A DNA stretch of 64,000 nt from Astrobacterium formosum. GTDB lineage: Bacteria > Pseudomonadota > Alphaproteobacteria > Rhizobiales > Xanthobacteraceae. The stretch lies in contig JAVDCA010000004.1 in NCBI GenBank assembly GCA_030848545.1, positions 223,382 through 287,381 of the forward strand. The letters are read 5' to 3'. The number at the start of each line of letters is the position of its first letter. Position 1 is the first letter of the stretch. Positions 11,534 through 21,068 of this stretch are shown here, in pieces. The notes beneath the pieces are model-generated. The model was given only the letters and a program-made list of their open reading frames with translations. It was not told where the DNA came from and made no database searches. Made by a program: the position numbers and the translations under genes.

Positions 11534-12109
11534 ATGGGTGTTCCCGTTGTCGAAACCGGACCGATGACCGTGGAGGACTTTTATGTCTTCACGGACGCGC
11601 GTCCGGATAACGAAAAGTGGGAGTTGATCGACGGGGAGCCGGTGATGCAAGCGTCGACCAGCAGTCAGCATCAACGCATCGTCGGCAACCTGCTCTTTGG
11701 TCTCGGACAGGCCCTGAGGGCCTCGTCGCCGTCTTGGCAAGTCATGCCGGGCATCGGGCTGCGGCTTTCGAACATCAAACGCCCCGAGCCGGATGTGATT
11801 GTTCGTCCGAAGGGGCACCCAAAGGGCGATCCATTCGCTCGCGACTGCGACGATGCCGTCGCCGTGTTCGAAATATTGTCGCCATCGACGCAGGAACTCG
11901 ATCTGCGTTGGAAGCGGGGCGCCTATACGGCCTTGCCAGCCTTGGCGCATTATGTCGTTGTTGCTCAGGATGCCGTGGAAGTCGTCGTCTTCGCCCGCAG
12001 CATGGGCTTCGCCGAGCGGCGCCTGCGCGCCGGCGACACTCTTGAACTGCCCGAACTCGGAATTTCCTTGCCGGTCTCCGAAATCTTCAGTGATACAGGT
12101 CTCCTCTGA
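11534..12109 (+). CDS. Uma2 family (DUF820) PD-(D/E)xK-type protein
   Basis: A 191-residue protein of the Uma2 family, restriction-endonuclease-like proteins of unknown role that are very abundant in cyanobacteria and patchy elsewhere. Motifs: MTVEDFYVF and WELIDGEPVMQAS near the N-terminus, SNIKRPEPDVIV (active-site Asp), FEILSPSTQELDLRWKRGAY (Glu and Lys). The nuclease-like core residues therefore look intact. GAGAGG lies 6 bases before the ATG. It sits between purC and purS, which are normally adjacent in related genomes, so it looks like an insertion into the purine operon. Confidence 0.82.
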   Translation: MGVPVVETGPMTVEDFYVFTDARPDNEKWELIDGEPVMQASTSSQHQRIVGNLLFGLGQALRASSPSWQVMPGIGLRLSNIKRPEPDVIVRPKGHPKGDPFARDCDDAVAVFEILSPSTQELDLRWKRGAYTALPALAHYVVVAQDAVEVVVFARSMGFAERRLRAGDTLELPELGISLPVSEIFSDTGLL

Positions 12110-12139
12110 GACTTGCTCGACCCGAACATTGGATAACCC

Positions 12140-12379
12140 ATGAAAGCCCGCGTCACCGTCACCCTCAAATCCGGCATCCTCGACCCTCAGGGCAAGGCGA
12201 TCGAAGGCGCCTTGAAGTCGCTCGGCATCTCCGGCGTCGCCAGCGTCCGCCAGGGCAAGGTGTTCGACATCGAAATGGAAGGCGGCGACCCTGCGACGGC
12301 AGAGGCCGCGCTCAAGGAAGCGGCCGACAAGCTCCTGGCCAATACGGTGATCGAGAATTACCGCGTCGAGATCGTTTGA
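12140..12379 (+). CDS. purS: Phosphoribosylformylglycinamidine synthase subunit PurS
   Basis: A 79-residue protein, the usual PurS length, starting MKARVTVTLKSGILDPQGKAIEGALKSLG and ending NTVIENYRVEIV. PurS bridges PurL and PurQ in the three-part FGAM synthase of Gram-positive bacteria and alphaproteobacteria, guiding ammonia from the glutaminase to the synthase. It lies 15 bases before purQ, in the same transcription unit. The partner purL is displaced to 27117. Confidence 0.95.
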   Translation: MKARVTVTLKSGILDPQGKAIEGALKSLGISGVASVRQGKVFDIEMEGGDPATAEAALKEAADKLLANTVIENYRVEIV

Positions 12380-12394
12380 GGCTTGGTCCGCACC

Positions 12395-13099
12395 ATGAAA
12401 TCTGCCGTTCTCGTCTTCCCCGGCATCAATCGCGAAACCGACATGGCGCGGGCGCTCACGCTCGTGACCGGCAACGCCCCCACCATGGTCTGGCACGCCG
12501 ACACGTCGCTGCCGGCCGGGACCGATCTCGTGGTCGTGCCGGGCGGCTTCTCCTACGGGGACTACCTGCGCTGCGGTGCTATCGCGGCGCGTGCCCCGAT
12601 CATGGATGCGGTGCGCGCCTATGCGGGGCGCGGCGGCCTCGTCCTCGGCGTCTGCAATGGATTTCAGATCCTGTGCGAGTCGGGGCTTCTGCCCGGCGTG
12701 CTGATGCGCAATGCGCGTCTGAAATTCATCTGCCGCGACGTCTTCCTCAAGGTCGAGCATTCGGATAGCCCGTTCACCCGCGGCTACAATGCCGGCCAGG
12801 TGATCCGCGTGCCGGTCGCCCACGGCGAAGGCAACTATGTGGCCGACGACGACACCATCGCGCGCCTGGAAGGCGGGGGCCGCGTCCTCTACCGCTATTG
12901 CTCGCCTGACGGCGCCATCGACCCCGCGTGGAACCACAATGGTGCCATCAATTCCATCGCGGGCATCGTCAACGAGCGCGGCAACGTGCTGGGTATGATG
13001 CCGCACCCGGAAAACCACGTCGAGGCCGCCATCGGCTGCACCGACGGGCGCGGCCTGTTCGCCGGCCTCGCGGCGCATCTGGAAGCCGCCGCGGCATGA
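12395..13099 (+). CDS. purQ: Phosphoribosylformylglycinamidine synthase, glutaminase subunit PurQ
   Basis: A 234-residue class I glutamine amidotransferase. It supplies ammonia from glutamine to PurL for FGAM formation. Visible are the N-terminal [15 protein letters not shown], the nucleophile Cys in [10 protein letters not shown] and the catalytic His/Glu in [12 protein letters not shown]. The ATG at 12395 is preferred over a TTG at 12383. A purL gene normally follows directly; here about 14 kb of catabolic genes intervene. Confidence 0.95.
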   Translation: MKSAVLVFPGINRETDMARALTLVTGNAPTMVWHADTSLPAGTDLVVVPGGFSYGDYLRCGAIAARAPIMDAVRAYAGRGGLVLGVCNGFQILCESGLLPGVLMRNARLKFICRDVFLKVEHSDSPFTRGYNAGQVIRVPVAHGEGNYVADDDTIARLEGGGRVLYRYCSPDGAIDPAWNHNGAINSIAGIVNERGNVLGMMPHPENHVEAAIGCTDGRGLFAGLAAHLEAAAA

Positions 13100-13200
13100 T
13101 TATTGGGCACGGCTGCGCCGTGGACTTTTGAACCTCTCCGGCCTGAAGGTCGACTGAACTTGGCGAGCCCGCATGCGGGCATCGCCGTTCGGAGCCGACC

Positions 13201-13770
13201 ATGTCCTTCGCGGCCGCATTCCCCGCCATTGACGCGGCTCTCTCGCTTCCCGCCGCCATGGCCGGTGGACTTTATCCCTGGGCTTATTGCGTCCTGGCGC
13301 TGACCGGCATCGGGGCGGCCGCCTATGTGGCCGTCGGCCCGGGGCGGCAATGTCTGGCAGGTTACCGTGCGCGGCTGGCGCGCCGGCGGATCGGCCGAGC
13401 GCTGGAGCCCGAACGCCGGTACCGCAGGCTCAGCGATCGGCTCGCCGTCTGCGACACGATCGCCGACCGCGCCGCGCTGGCGAATGCGTGCTGTGACCTC
13501 GAATTGTTCGAGGAAGCGCGGCGGCATTACCAGAACATTCTCGCCCGCCCGCACGGTGCGCAACCCATGTTCATGGAAGGCAAGGCGCGGGCGGAGTACG
13601 GTCTCGGCCTCGACGATCAGGCGGCCATGACGCTCGATGTCCTGCGGGCGCGTTGGCCGCACCACCGTTCTCGCGACCTCCGCCGGCTTTGCGCGCATTC
13701 CGCGAAGATGGGCAAGTCTCGCCCGGTGGGTGCACCATTTCCGAAGCGGTATTTCGGCGAGGCATCGTAG
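13201..13770 (+). CDS. Membrane-anchored TPR-like protein, function unknown
   Basis: A 189-residue protein with one hydrophobic segment at about residues 27-48 (YCVLALTGIGAAAYVAV). A basic stretch and a helical region follow, with two tetratricopeptide-like units (RAALANACCDLELFEEARRHYQNIL and GKARAEYGLGLDDQAAMTLDVL). It resembles a family of small membrane-bound TPR proteins seen in alphaproteobacteria, but the specific family is not certain. It begins 101 bases after purQ on the same strand and could be read through from the purine operon. Confidence 0.6.
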   Translation: MSFAAAFPAIDAALSLPAAMAGGLYPWAYCVLALTGIGAAAYVAVGPGRQCLAGYRARLARRRIGRALEPERRYRRLSDRLAVCDTIADRAALANACCDLELFEEARRHYQNILARPHGAQPMFMEGKARAEYGLGLDDQAAMTLDVLRARWPHHRSRDLRRLCAHSAKMGKSRPVGAPFPKRYFGEAS

Positions 13771-13886
13771 CCTGGGTCCGATCCCGCCCCTCACCGGGAG
13801 GAGCGGTTCGAACGGACGGGTCGGGGACCACCTGAACCATGTTCCGGGCCTTCCCCGGGAGCCCTGCGGGCGAGGAATCCACGCGC

Positions 13887-14300
13887 CTATTGATCGAGTT
13901 CGAAGAGAATCGGCTGAGCGCCTTCCCACAAGGTCTTGCGGCCCAGTTCGGGCAGCTTGTCGAGGTTGGAGGTCAGCGTGATGAAGTGGTTGCCGGCGAG
14001 CTGTCCGACTTTGGACGAGAAGTCGACGCCGCCGTAGGCCAGCAGAATCTCGGTTTCGCTGATGCCGCCCGGATAGAGAATGATCTGCCCGGGTGCCGGG
14101 TGGCTAGTGTGGTTCTCGTAACCGACGCCGAAGTTGAAGTCCCCCAGCGGGATCCACACGCCTTCTCCCGACCAGCGCACATGCACGATCTGGCCCCGGA
14201 AGGGCAGGTGGGCCAGAAAGGCCTTGGCGGTCTGGGGCGCCTTGTCGGTCTCAAGCCGGCCCTCGAATACGAACGGGCCGGCGGTGATCTTGAGCTTCAT
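13887..14300 (-). CDS. DUF3830 family protein
   Basis: A 137-residue soluble protein of DUF3830, a small family predicted to have a cyclophilin-like fold. Typical segments are FLAHLPFRGQIVHVRWSGEGVWIPLGD, GQIILYPGGISETEILLAYG and AGNHFITLTSNLDKL. It is the last gene of the catabolic operon, and its ATG overlaps the dihydropyrimidinase stop by 4 bases, so the two are translationally coupled. DUF3830 genes are repeatedly found beside amidohydrolase and transporter genes, suggesting a role in handling the same cyclic amide substrate. The activity is not known. Confidence 0.82.
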   Translation of the reverse strand: MKLKITAGPFVFEGRLETDKAPQTAKAFLAHLPFRGQIVHVRWSGEGVWIPLGDFNFGVGYENHTSHPAPGQIILYPGGISETEILLAYGGVDFSSKVGQLAGNHFITLTSNLDKLPELGRKTLWEGAQPILFELDQ

Positions 14301-15733
14301 TGTCCCTGTTTCTCCATGCTGGCAGGCGAGGCTGCGGACCGGCGGATGCTGGCCGGCCGATAGGCGCCGTCACCTTTGTGGCCGACGAGTTCTCCATCGC
14401 GGATCATGACACGTCCGCCCAGGACCACGGTAGTCGGCCAGCCGGTCACGTCCATTCCTTCATAGGGGGTGTAATCGGCGCCGTCATGCAGGTCGGCGTG
14501 GCGAATGCGCCGCGTCACGGTCGGATCCCAGATCGCCAGATCGGCATCGGCACCGACCGTGATCGTGCCCTTTTGCGGATAGAGCCCGTAGGTCTTGGCA
14601 TGGTTGGTGGATGTCAGGGCGACGAAGCGCGGCAGGTCGATGCGCCCCTTGACGACGCCCTCCGAGAAGAGGATCGGCAGCCGCGTCTCGACGCCCGGGA
14701 TGCCGTTGGGAATGTGGCGGAAGCTCGCGCGGCCTCTGGGGTTGAGCTTGCCGTGGACGTCGTCGTACCGGAAGGGGCAGTGGTCGGACGAGTACAGGTC
14801 GAAAATTCCGGTCTCGATGCCGCGCCAGCATGCGATCTGCTCGTTCTTGTCGCGCGGCGGCGGCGAGCAGACGAATTTCGCCCCTTCCCAGTTCATGCCG
14901 TCGAGGTCGTCCGCGGTCAGCATCAGGTATTGCGGGCAGGTCTCGCCGATCACCTTGACGCCGCGCGTCCGCGCGCGGGCGATCTCTTCGATCGCGGCGC
15001 CGTTGGAGACGTGGACGATGACGACCGGCACATCGGCGATCTCGGCGAGCGTCAAGGCGCGGTGCGTGGCTTCGCGCTCGACCGCGACCGGGCGCGTCGA
15101 TGCGTGCGCCCGCGGGGCGACGTCGCCGGCGGCTTCGTGGCGGGCGATCAGGAAGCGGATCGCATCCTCGTTCTCGCAGTGGACCATCACGGTCGCGCCG
15201 GTCGAGCGGGCGACGTCCAGCGTCCTGATGATCTCCCCATCGCTCAGCCGCAGCCCCTCGTAGGTCATGAAGACCTTCAGCGAGGAATAGCCATCGGCAA
15301 CCAGCGCGGGCAGATCCTGGCCCAGTATGGATTCGCTCGCGTCGCTCAGGATCAGGTGAAAGCTCACGTCAGTGTAGCAGTTGCCCTCGGCAAGCGCGTG
15401 ATAGGCGTTGAGGGATTCCCGCAACGGGACGCCCTTCTGTTGCAGGCAGAAGGGCATCACGGTGGTGTTGCCGCCGAACAGTGCCGATCGCGTGCCGCTC
15501 TCGAAATCGTCGGCCATGACGATCCCGGGCCCGGAGGGCTGGGAAAAATGCACGTGGCTGTCGATGCCGCCCGGCAGCACGAACTTGCCGTCGGCGGCGA
15601 CGACCTCTGCGCCACCGCCGAGCCGCTCACCGATCTGGACGATCTTGCCGCCCGTAATGCCGATGTCGGCGCGGAAGACGTCGGACGCGGTCGCGACCGT
15701 GCCGCCGCGGATGATCAGGTCGAATTCGCTCAT
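14297..15733 (-). CDS. Dihydropyrimidinase/hydantoinase family amidohydrolase
   Basis: A 478-residue metal-dependent cyclic amidohydrolase. Metal ligands are visible as DSHVHF at the N-terminal barrel strand, the carboxylated-lysine strand SSLKVFMTY, then HCENED, VIVHVSNGAAI and the Asp in LYSSDHCPF. C-terminal AIWDPTVTRRI is typical of the family. Such enzymes open dihydropyrimidine, hydantoin or related rings. The substrate is not certain: the usual pyrimidine partner genes (DPD subunits, beta-ureidopropionase) are absent. It is co-transcribed with the fused oxidoreductase, a DapA-family enzyme and an amino-acid ABC transporter. The start is well supported by GGGAGGA. Confidence 0.88.
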   Translation of the reverse strand: MSEFDLIIRGGTVATASDVFRADIGITGGKIVQIGERLGGGAEVVAADGKFVLPGGIDSHVHFSQPSGPGIVMADDFESGTRSALFGGNTTVMPFCLQQKGVPLRESLNAYHALAEGNCYTDVSFHLILSDASESILGQDLPALVADGYSSLKVFMTYEGLRLSDGEIIRTLDVARSTGATVMVHCENEDAIRFLIARHEAAGDVAPRAHASTRPVAVEREATHRALTLAEIADVPVVIVHVSNGAAIEEIARARTRGVKVIGETCPQYLMLTADDLDGMNWEGAKFVCSPPPRDKNEQIACWRGIETGIFDLYSSDHCPFRYDDVHGKLNPRGRASFRHIPNGIPGVETRLPILFSEGVVKGRIDLPRFVALTSTNHAKTYGLYPQKGTITVGADADLAIWDPTVTRRIRHADLHDGADYTPYEGMDVTGWPTTVVLGGRVMIRDGELVGHKGDGAYRPASIRRSAASPASMEKQGQ

Positions 15734-15745
15734 GTGGTCCTCCCG

Positions 15746-16477
15746 TCAGTGGTGCAGGATCTTGCCGAGGAATGCCGCGGTCCTCGGATTCTGCTGGTGC
15801 GAAAAGAAATCCTCGGTGGGCCGGTCTTCGACGATCTCGCCGCGGTCGATGAAGATCATGCGGGTGGCGACGCTGCGGGCGAAGCCCATCTCGTGCGTCA
15901 CGATCATCATGGTCATGCCCTCGCGGGCGAGCCCGGTCATGACGTCGAGCACCTCGGAGATCATTTCCGGGTCGAGCGCCGAGGTCGGCTCGTCGAACAG
16001 CATCGCCAGCGGGTTCATGGCGAGCGCGCGCGCGATCGCGACGCGCTGCTGCTGGCCGCCCGACAGTTGGGCGGGAAACTTGGTCGCATGGTCGGCGAGC
16101 CCGACGCGGTCAAGCAATTCAATGGTCTGCCTGCGGGCGGCATCCTCGGTGCGTCCGAGGACGATGCGCTGCGCCAGCATGATGTTGGCTTCGATCGACA
16201 GATGCGGGAACAGTTCGAAATTCTGGAACACCATGCCGACGCGGCTGCGCAGGTCCGGCAGGTCGGTGGCCGGATCGCTGACCTCGATGCCGTCGACCCG
16301 GATGGAGCCTTTCTGGAACGGCTCGAGGGCGTTGACGCACTTGATGAGCGTCGACTTTCCCGACCCCGAGGGGCCGCAGACGACGACGACCTCGCCTTTG
16401 TCGACGTGGGTCGTGCAGTTCTTCAGGACCTCGAACTGGCCATAGTACTTCGTGACGCCGGTGATCTCGATCATCAT
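15746..16477 (-). CDS. Polar amino-acid ABC transporter, ATP-binding subunit
   Basis: A 243-residue ATPase of the GlnQ/HisP type. Walker [11 protein letters not shown]-loop FQNFELFPH, signature LSGGQQQR, Walker [14 protein letters not shown] and switch His VTHEM are all present. It powers the uptake system formed with the permease at 20290 and the binding protein at 21069. Unusually, it is separated from them by two enzyme genes (DapA family and the fused oxidoreductase). Two adjacent ATG codons (16477, 16474) are possible starts. Confidence 0.92.
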   Translation of the reverse strand: MMIEITGVTKYYGQFEVLKNCTTHVDKGEVVVVCGPSGSGKSTLIKCVNALEPFQKGSIRVDGIEVSDPATDLPDLRSRVGMVFQNFELFPHLSIEANIMLAQRIVLGRTEDAARRQTIELLDRVGLADHATKFPAQLSGGQQQRVAIARALAMNPLAMLFDEPTSALDPEMISEVLDVMTGLAREGMTMMIVTHEMGFARSVATRMIFIDRGEIVEDRPTEDFFSHQQNPRTAAFLGKILHH

Positions 16478-16482
16478 GGCTT

Positions 16483-19362
16483 TCACCTGAACCGGGATAT
16501 GGAGAAGGCAGAGACGTCGCGGCCGGGATCGCGTCCGCGCACCAGGGCAGCGGTGATCTCGCCGACGATGGGACCGAGCGTGAAGCCGTTGGAGGTGACG
16601 GCGTTGAAGAAGGCCGGGACGTCGGGGTGTTCGCCGAGGATGGGGGCGCCGTCGATATCGATGTTCATGGCTGCCCAGGTGCGGACGACATGGAGCTTGC
16701 GCAGGATCGGCAGCACATGCTGGGCGACCCAGAGATTGCCTTCGATACTCGCCAGGAGGGGACGCGGATGGCCGTGGACCGGATCGAGCCCGGCCGTCCA
16801 GCCGCCGCCGATGAGGAAACTGCCGTTCGCGGCCTGTTTGAGCGTCAGGTGCCGGCCCGCATGGGCGACCAGATGGGAAATGGCGGGTGCGACCGGTTCG
16901 GTGACCGCCATCTGCAGGGGGGCGCCGAAGACCGGGATGTCGACGCCCAGCATCGCCCCGATGCGGGATGCGAACGCTCCCGCCGCATTGACGATCCGCC
17001 GGGCGCGCAGGCGCCCGCGCGAGGTCTCGACCGTGAACCGGTCGCCGTCGCGGCGGATGGCCGCCACTTCGGTGCGGTCGAAGATGCGCGCCCCCGCGGC
17101 GGCCGCCGCCGCGCACACCTGGTGGGTGGCGACGAGCGGATTTATCTTGCCTTCTTGCGGACAATAGGCCGCGCCGACCAGGGCCCGGGTGAGCGCAGGT
17201 TCTCGCTGCCGCAGTTCGTCGGCGCCGACCACGTGGCATTCGATGCCGACGGAACGCTCGACGGCAGCCTTCTCGTCGAGGAAGCGCAGGTGCTCTTCGG
17301 TTTCCGCCACCATCAGGCCGCCGGTGATCTTCATCTCGAAGTCGGCGCCGCAACGGCTTTCGAGTTTTCGCCACAGGTCGATTGAATCGCGTTGCAGCAG
17401 GAGGGTCCGCACCGCCGGCCGGCCGCCGGCTTCGGCCCTTGGGCCATGGTCGAACGAGAGCAACTGGGCGTGCAGGCTGCCGGCGTTGCCGCCCGACGCC
17501 AGCCCGCCCGGGAAGGCACGTTCGACGACAGCGACTTCTTCGCCGCCGTCGGCGAGGCATAGGGCGGTCGCAAGCCCGGCGATGCCGGCACCGATGACGA
17601 GGGTCGCTACCTCCTGGATCGGCAGCGGTTCCGGACAGGGGAGGGGCGGCTGCTGGGGCAGGAGCGCCCGCCTGTGGCCGCCCCACTCGGGCTTCTCGAC
17701 CGCGAGGGCGGCGAGCGGAACAGGTCGCAGCGGCATCTGCGGCGCCAGAAAGCCCTGCGTTTCCGACGCCGGGCGGCCGGCCGTCGCCGCCAGCGTACCA
17801 CCACAATAGCGACCCTGGCAGCGTCCCATGCCGGCCCGGGTCAGCCGCTTCAGGGTCGCGATGTCGGGCGGGGCGTGGCGCAGTGCCTCGACCAGTCGGC
17901 CGAAGCTCACGCTTTCGCAGCGGCAGATCACTGTTTCATCGGACATCGCCAGCGACTGCGCGGCCGGCGCGAACATGCTCCACAACGCCGCCTGGAAGGC
18001 TTTCGCGCGCGCCAGGCGGCGACGGGTTTTGTCGTTGCGGATGGCGTCGAGTCCGAGTTTGGCCGCGATCGCGAACCCCGCCAATCGCCCTTCGGCGAGG
18101 GCGAGCTGCGCGCCGCCGAAACGCACCGCTTCGCCCACCACATGGATGTCGCGGAGTGACGTCTCGCCGTCCTCGTCGCACGTGACGCGCAGGCTGCCGT
18201 CCGGCGCCACCGCGTGGGCGCAGCCGAGGAGGCGCGACAATTCGTTCGATGGTCTGAAGTTGCCGCCCAGAAGGACAGTGTCGACCTCGATCGTGCGCGC
18301 GCCGGGCGGGCCGGAGATCGTCACCCGTTCGGTCCGGTCGTTGCCGTCGATCGCGGTGACCACACTGCGCCACCAGATCGGAACCCGTGACTTCTCGATG
18401 CGGGCGAGCGTCCGCATGCCCTTGAGGGCGAGGGCAGGGTCGCTGCTCAGCAGCGCCGCGGCGGCGGAAAAATTGCACCAGGGCGGTGCCGCACTCTCGA
18501 CAAGGCCCACGACCTCGCCGCCGGCGGCGAGGATTTCGCCCGTCACCTGGACGTCGAGCGGGCCGTTGCCGGCCACCAGGATGCGCCGGCCCGGCAGCGT
18601 CGCGTGGCTGCGCAGCAGCGTCTGGCAGGCCCCGACGGTCATCACGCCGGGCAGCGTCCAGCCTGGCACTGCGGCGGGGCGTTCGAAGGCGCCGGTGGCG
18701 ATCACCACCATCTTGGGGTGGCAGTAGAAGGCGCCTTGCGGTCCGTAACAGCCGATCACGATCTTTTCGTCGTCGTCGCGGCTTGCCCCCCAAACGGTAA
18801 CGACGGACAGGATATCCACCCCCAGCGTCCGGACCTTCGCGACGAGCGCCGCGCCGTCGCGGACCTGCGCGTCCCTGGCGTGGACGGACGTCGCGACCGC
18901 GGTGGCGGGCTGCTTGAAGAACTGCCCGCCGGGGGAGCTGCGTTCATCGACGATGGTGACACGGGCCCCGGCCGCGGCGACGGCCTCGGCGGCGGCAAGG
19001 CCACCGGGGCCGGCGCCGATCACCAGCACGTCCATGTTCCGGTGCGCGATCGACTGCGGCAAAGCGCAGAGGTCGGCGAGTGTGTCGGAGCGGATGCCGG
19101 GTCGCTGCGGCTGGCGCTCGACGCGCATGCCGTCGGCGACGGGCGTCATGCAGGTCCGTTGGCTGATGCGGCCATCCACGACGGCGACGCATTCGTGGCA
19201 GACCCCCATGCCGCAGAAGAGGCCGTGCGGCTTGCCGGCCGCGCCGGCGGCAACACTGGAGCTTGCGAGGGCCGCCGCGACGCTGATGCCCGCATCGACC
19301 TCGCGCGCGACGCCGTCGACGAACAGCGTCGGCCTGGGCTTGGTCGAAGCGGGGGGCGACAT
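16483..19362 (-). CDS. Single-chain HcnA-HcnB-HcnC-like oxidoreductase (2Fe-2S / FAD-NAD / BFD / DAO fusion)
   Basis: A 959-residue protein in which modules that are usually three separate subunits are joined. Residues 10-95 form a ferredoxin-like [2Fe-2S] domain (C50-x4-C55-x2-C58-x12-C71). Residues 108-460 are an FAD/NAD-dependent disulfide-oxidoreductase-type domain (VIGAGPGG at 114-121, [10 protein letters not shown], a second Rossmann site VAGNGPLD). Residues 478-525 are a BFD-like cluster site (C480, C482, C515, C520). Residues 586-950 are a D-amino-acid-oxidase/DadA-like domain ([12 protein letters not shown]). The order is that of hydrogen cyanide synthase HcnABC, opine/octopine oxidases and heterotrimeric D-hydroxyproline dehydrogenases. 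It probably oxidises a secondary or D-amino acid brought in by the linked transporter and passes electrons to the respiratory chain. The neighbouring DapA-family gene would fit a hydroxyproline-like imino acid. The substrate is inferred only. Confidence 0.88.
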   Translation of the reverse strand: MSPPASTKPRPTLFVDGVAREVDAGISVAAALASSSVAAGAAGKPHGLFCGMGVCHECVAVVDGRISQRTCMTPVADGMRVERQPQRPGIRSDTLADLCALPQSIAHRNMDVLVIGAGPGGLAAAEAVAAAGARVTIVDERSSPGGQFFKQPATAVATSVHARDAQVRDGAALVAKVRTLGVDILSVVTVWGASRDDDEKIVIGCYGPQGAFYCHPKMVVIATGAFERPAAVPGWTLPGVMTVGACQTLLRSHATLPGRRILVAGNGPLDVQVTGEILAAGGEVVGLVESAAPPWCNFSAAAALLSSDPALALKGMRTLARIEKSRVPIWWRSVVTAIDGNDRTERVTISGPPGARTIEVDTVLLGGNFRPSNELSRLLGCAHAVAPDGSLRVTCDEDGETSLRDIHVVGEAVRFGGAQLALAEGRLAGFAIAAKLGLDAIRNDKTRRRLARAKAFQAALWSMFAPAAQSLAMSDETVICRCESVSFGRLVEALRHAPPDIATLKRLTRAGMGRCQGRYCGGTLAATAGRPASETQGFLAPQMPLRPVPLAALAVEKPEWGGHRRALLPQQPPLPCPEPLPIQEVATLVIGAGIAGLATALCLADGGEEVAVVERAFPGGLASGGNAGSLHAQLLSFDHGPRAEAGGRPAVRTLLLQRDSIDLWRKLESRCGADFEMKITGGLMVAETEEHLRFLDEKAAVERSVGIECHVVGADELRQREPALTRALVGAAYCPQEGKINPLVATHQVCAAAAAAGARIFDRTEVAAIRRDGDRFTVETSRGRLRARRIVNAAGAFASRIGAMLGVDIPVFGAPLQMAVTEPVAPAISHLVAHAGRHLTLKQAANGSFLIGGGWTAGLDPVHGHPRPLLASIEGNLWVAQHVLPILRKLHVVRTWAAMNIDIDGAPILGEHPDVPAFFNAVTSNGFTLGPIVGEITAALVRGRDPGRDVSAFSISRFR

Positions 19363-19374
19363 CGCGGCGCCGTA

Positions 19375-20265
19375 TCAGGCCGCGAAGCGGAGCGCAAAGC
19401 GCTCGACCAGCGACTTCATGGCGGTGTCTTGTTGGGCGGGCAGCGGCAGCCGCGGCGGCCGGGGCAGGCCGGCGCCGAAGCCCATGTGGTTGAGCAGTGC
19501 CTTCGAGCCGGCCACATAGGCCTGGCCGCCGACCGCCTGGATGATCGGTAGCCATTCGAGATAGAGGGCGCGCGCTTCGTCGTACTTCTTCTCGTCGGCA
19601 GCGAGTTCGAATATGCGCGCCATTGGGGCCGGCGCCACGTTGGACGCGACCGCGACCCAGCCCTGCGCCCCCATGACGAAGGATTCGAAGCCGAGAATTC
19701 CGCCGAACACCGTCATGCGGGCGCCGGCGAGCCGGACGATGTCGCGCACCCGCGTGACTTCCAGGGTCGATTCCTTGACGTAGTCGCAGCCGTCGATCTC
19801 GGCGAGCCGCGCCAGGAGCTCGGGCTTGAGGTCGACATTGGCGGTCGCCGGGTTGTTGTAGACCATGATCGGGATCGTGATGGCCTTAGCGATCGTGCGG
19901 TAGTGATGGACCAGTTCGTCGTCGGTCGGCGTCGAGTAGAAGGGCGGTATGACCATTACGCCGTCGGCGCCGATGGCTTCCGCCTTGCGGCTCAGCCGCA
20001 CGGCTTCGCGGGTATCCTCGGCGCCGGTGCCGATGAGAACCGGCACGCGCCCGGCGGCGGTCTTGACGACGGTCTCGGCGACTCCATCGCGTTCCTGTTC
20101 CGACAGCGACAGGAATTCGCCGGTCGAGCCGAGCGGAATGAGGCCGTGTATGCCTTCGCGAATCTGCCAGTCCGTGAAGGCGGCCAGCGCCGCGAGGTCG
20201 ACGGCGCCGCGCGCGTCGAGGGGCGTGATCATGACGGTGAACACACCGCGGAACTGTTTTGGCAT
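19375..20265 (-). CDS. DapA/N-acetylneuraminate lyase family enzyme
   Basis: A 296-residue class I aldolase-fold protein. The GSTGE carboxylate-binding motif is at 47-50, the shared Tyr in MVYNNP at 136 and the Schiff-base Lys at 164 (CDYVKEST). The family includes dihydrodipicolinate synthase, sialic-acid lyase, KDG aldolase and 1-pyrroline-4-hydroxy-2-carboxylate deaminase. Placement in a catabolic operon with an amino-acid transporter and a D-amino-acid-type oxidoreductase argues against a lysine-synthesis role and favours lyase or deaminase action on the oxidised product. Only 12 bases separate its stop from the oxidoreductase start. Confidence 0.87.
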   Translation of the reverse strand: MPKQFRGVFTVMITPLDARGAVDLAALAAFTDWQIREGIHGLIPLGSTGEFLSLSEQERDGVAETVVKTAAGRVPVLIGTGAEDTREAVRLSRKAEAIGADGVMVIPPFYSTPTDDELVHHYRTIAKAITIPIMVYNNPATANVDLKPELLARLAEIDGCDYVKESTLEVTRVRDIVRLAGARMTVFGGILGFESFVMGAQGWVAVASNVAPAPMARIFELAADEKKYDEARALYLEWLPIIQAVGGQAYVAGSKALLNHMGFGAGLPRPPRLPLPAQQDTAMKSLVERFALRFAA

Positions 20266-20289
20266 TCTCGATAGTCCTTACCTAAACGA

Positions 20290-20982
20290 TCACCGCTTTT
20301 CCGTGAGGGCGACGGAAGAAGAGGAATGGCCGAAGCGCCTTTCGATGCGCCGCTGGATGAAGTCCCACAGGGTGGTGAGAAGCAGGTAGTAGATCGCCGC
20401 CACCGCGAACAGTTCGAGCACCATGAACTGCTCCTGGATCAGCACCTGCGTGCGGCGCAGGAGTTCCTCCATGGAGATGACCGAGGTCACCGAGGTGGTC
20501 TTGAGAAGACCGTTCACGGAATTGCCGAGCGGCGGGATGATCACCTTGAAGGCTTGCGGCATGACGATGTAGCGCATGATCTGCCGCTCGGTCATGCCGA
20601 GCGCGCGGGCGGCGCGCGTCTGCCCCTCGGGCACCGCTTCGATGCCGGCGCGGATGATTTCGGACAGGTAGGCGGCCTCGTTGAGCGCCAGCCCGATCAG
20701 CGCCGCCTGCACCACCGAGAAGCGGATGCCGAGCTGCGGCAACGCCGTGTAGATGACGATGGGCTGGACCAAGAGCGGCGTGCCGCGGAACAGCCAGATG
20801 TAGAACCACGCCATCCCGCGTGCTGCCGCCATCCCGGACCGGCGCATGAGCGCGATGAAGAAGCCGAGAACCAGTCCGCAGATCAAGGCGACGCAGGTCA
20901 ACCAGATCGTGGTCGCGACGCCGCCGAGGATGAACGGGTTGGTCAGGTAGTCGAAGAAGCCGGACCACCTCCAGAACGACAT
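20290..20982 (-). CDS. Polar amino-acid ABC transporter, permease subunit
   Basis: A 230-residue inner-membrane permease of the HisM/GlnP type with about five membrane helices. The ATPase-contact loop is EAAYLSEIIRAGIEAVPEGQTRAARALG, the typical EAA motif. Only one permease gene is present, so the transporter probably works as a homodimer. It lies between the binding-protein gene and the DapA-family gene. Confidence 0.92.
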   Translation of the reverse strand: MSFWRWSGFFDYLTNPFILGGVATTIWLTCVALICGLVLGFFIALMRRSGMAAARGMAWFYIWLFRGTPLLVQPIVIYTALPQLGIRFSVVQAALIGLALNEAAYLSEIIRAGIEAVPEGQTRAARALGMTERQIMRYIVMPQAFKVIIPPLGNSVNGLLKTTSVTSVISMEELLRRTQVLIQEQFMVLELFAVAAIYYLLLTTLWDFIQRRIERRFGHSSSSVALTEKR

Positions 20983-21068
20983 GACGCAGCTCTTTCAAGG
21001 TCTCGCAGGGTCGCGAGGACGCCGGGACGACCGGCGTCCGTCGAGACCGTGTTGCACGCGGATTCAGT

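Noticed and set aside
10427..13078. Long minus-strand open frame opposite purC-purS-purQ
   Set aside because: Shadow of certain purine genes; composition is not protein-like.
14300..17167. Long plus-strand open frame opposite the dihydropyrimidinase and ABC ATPase genes
   Set aside because: Shadow of well-recognised enzymes with full motifs on the minus strand.
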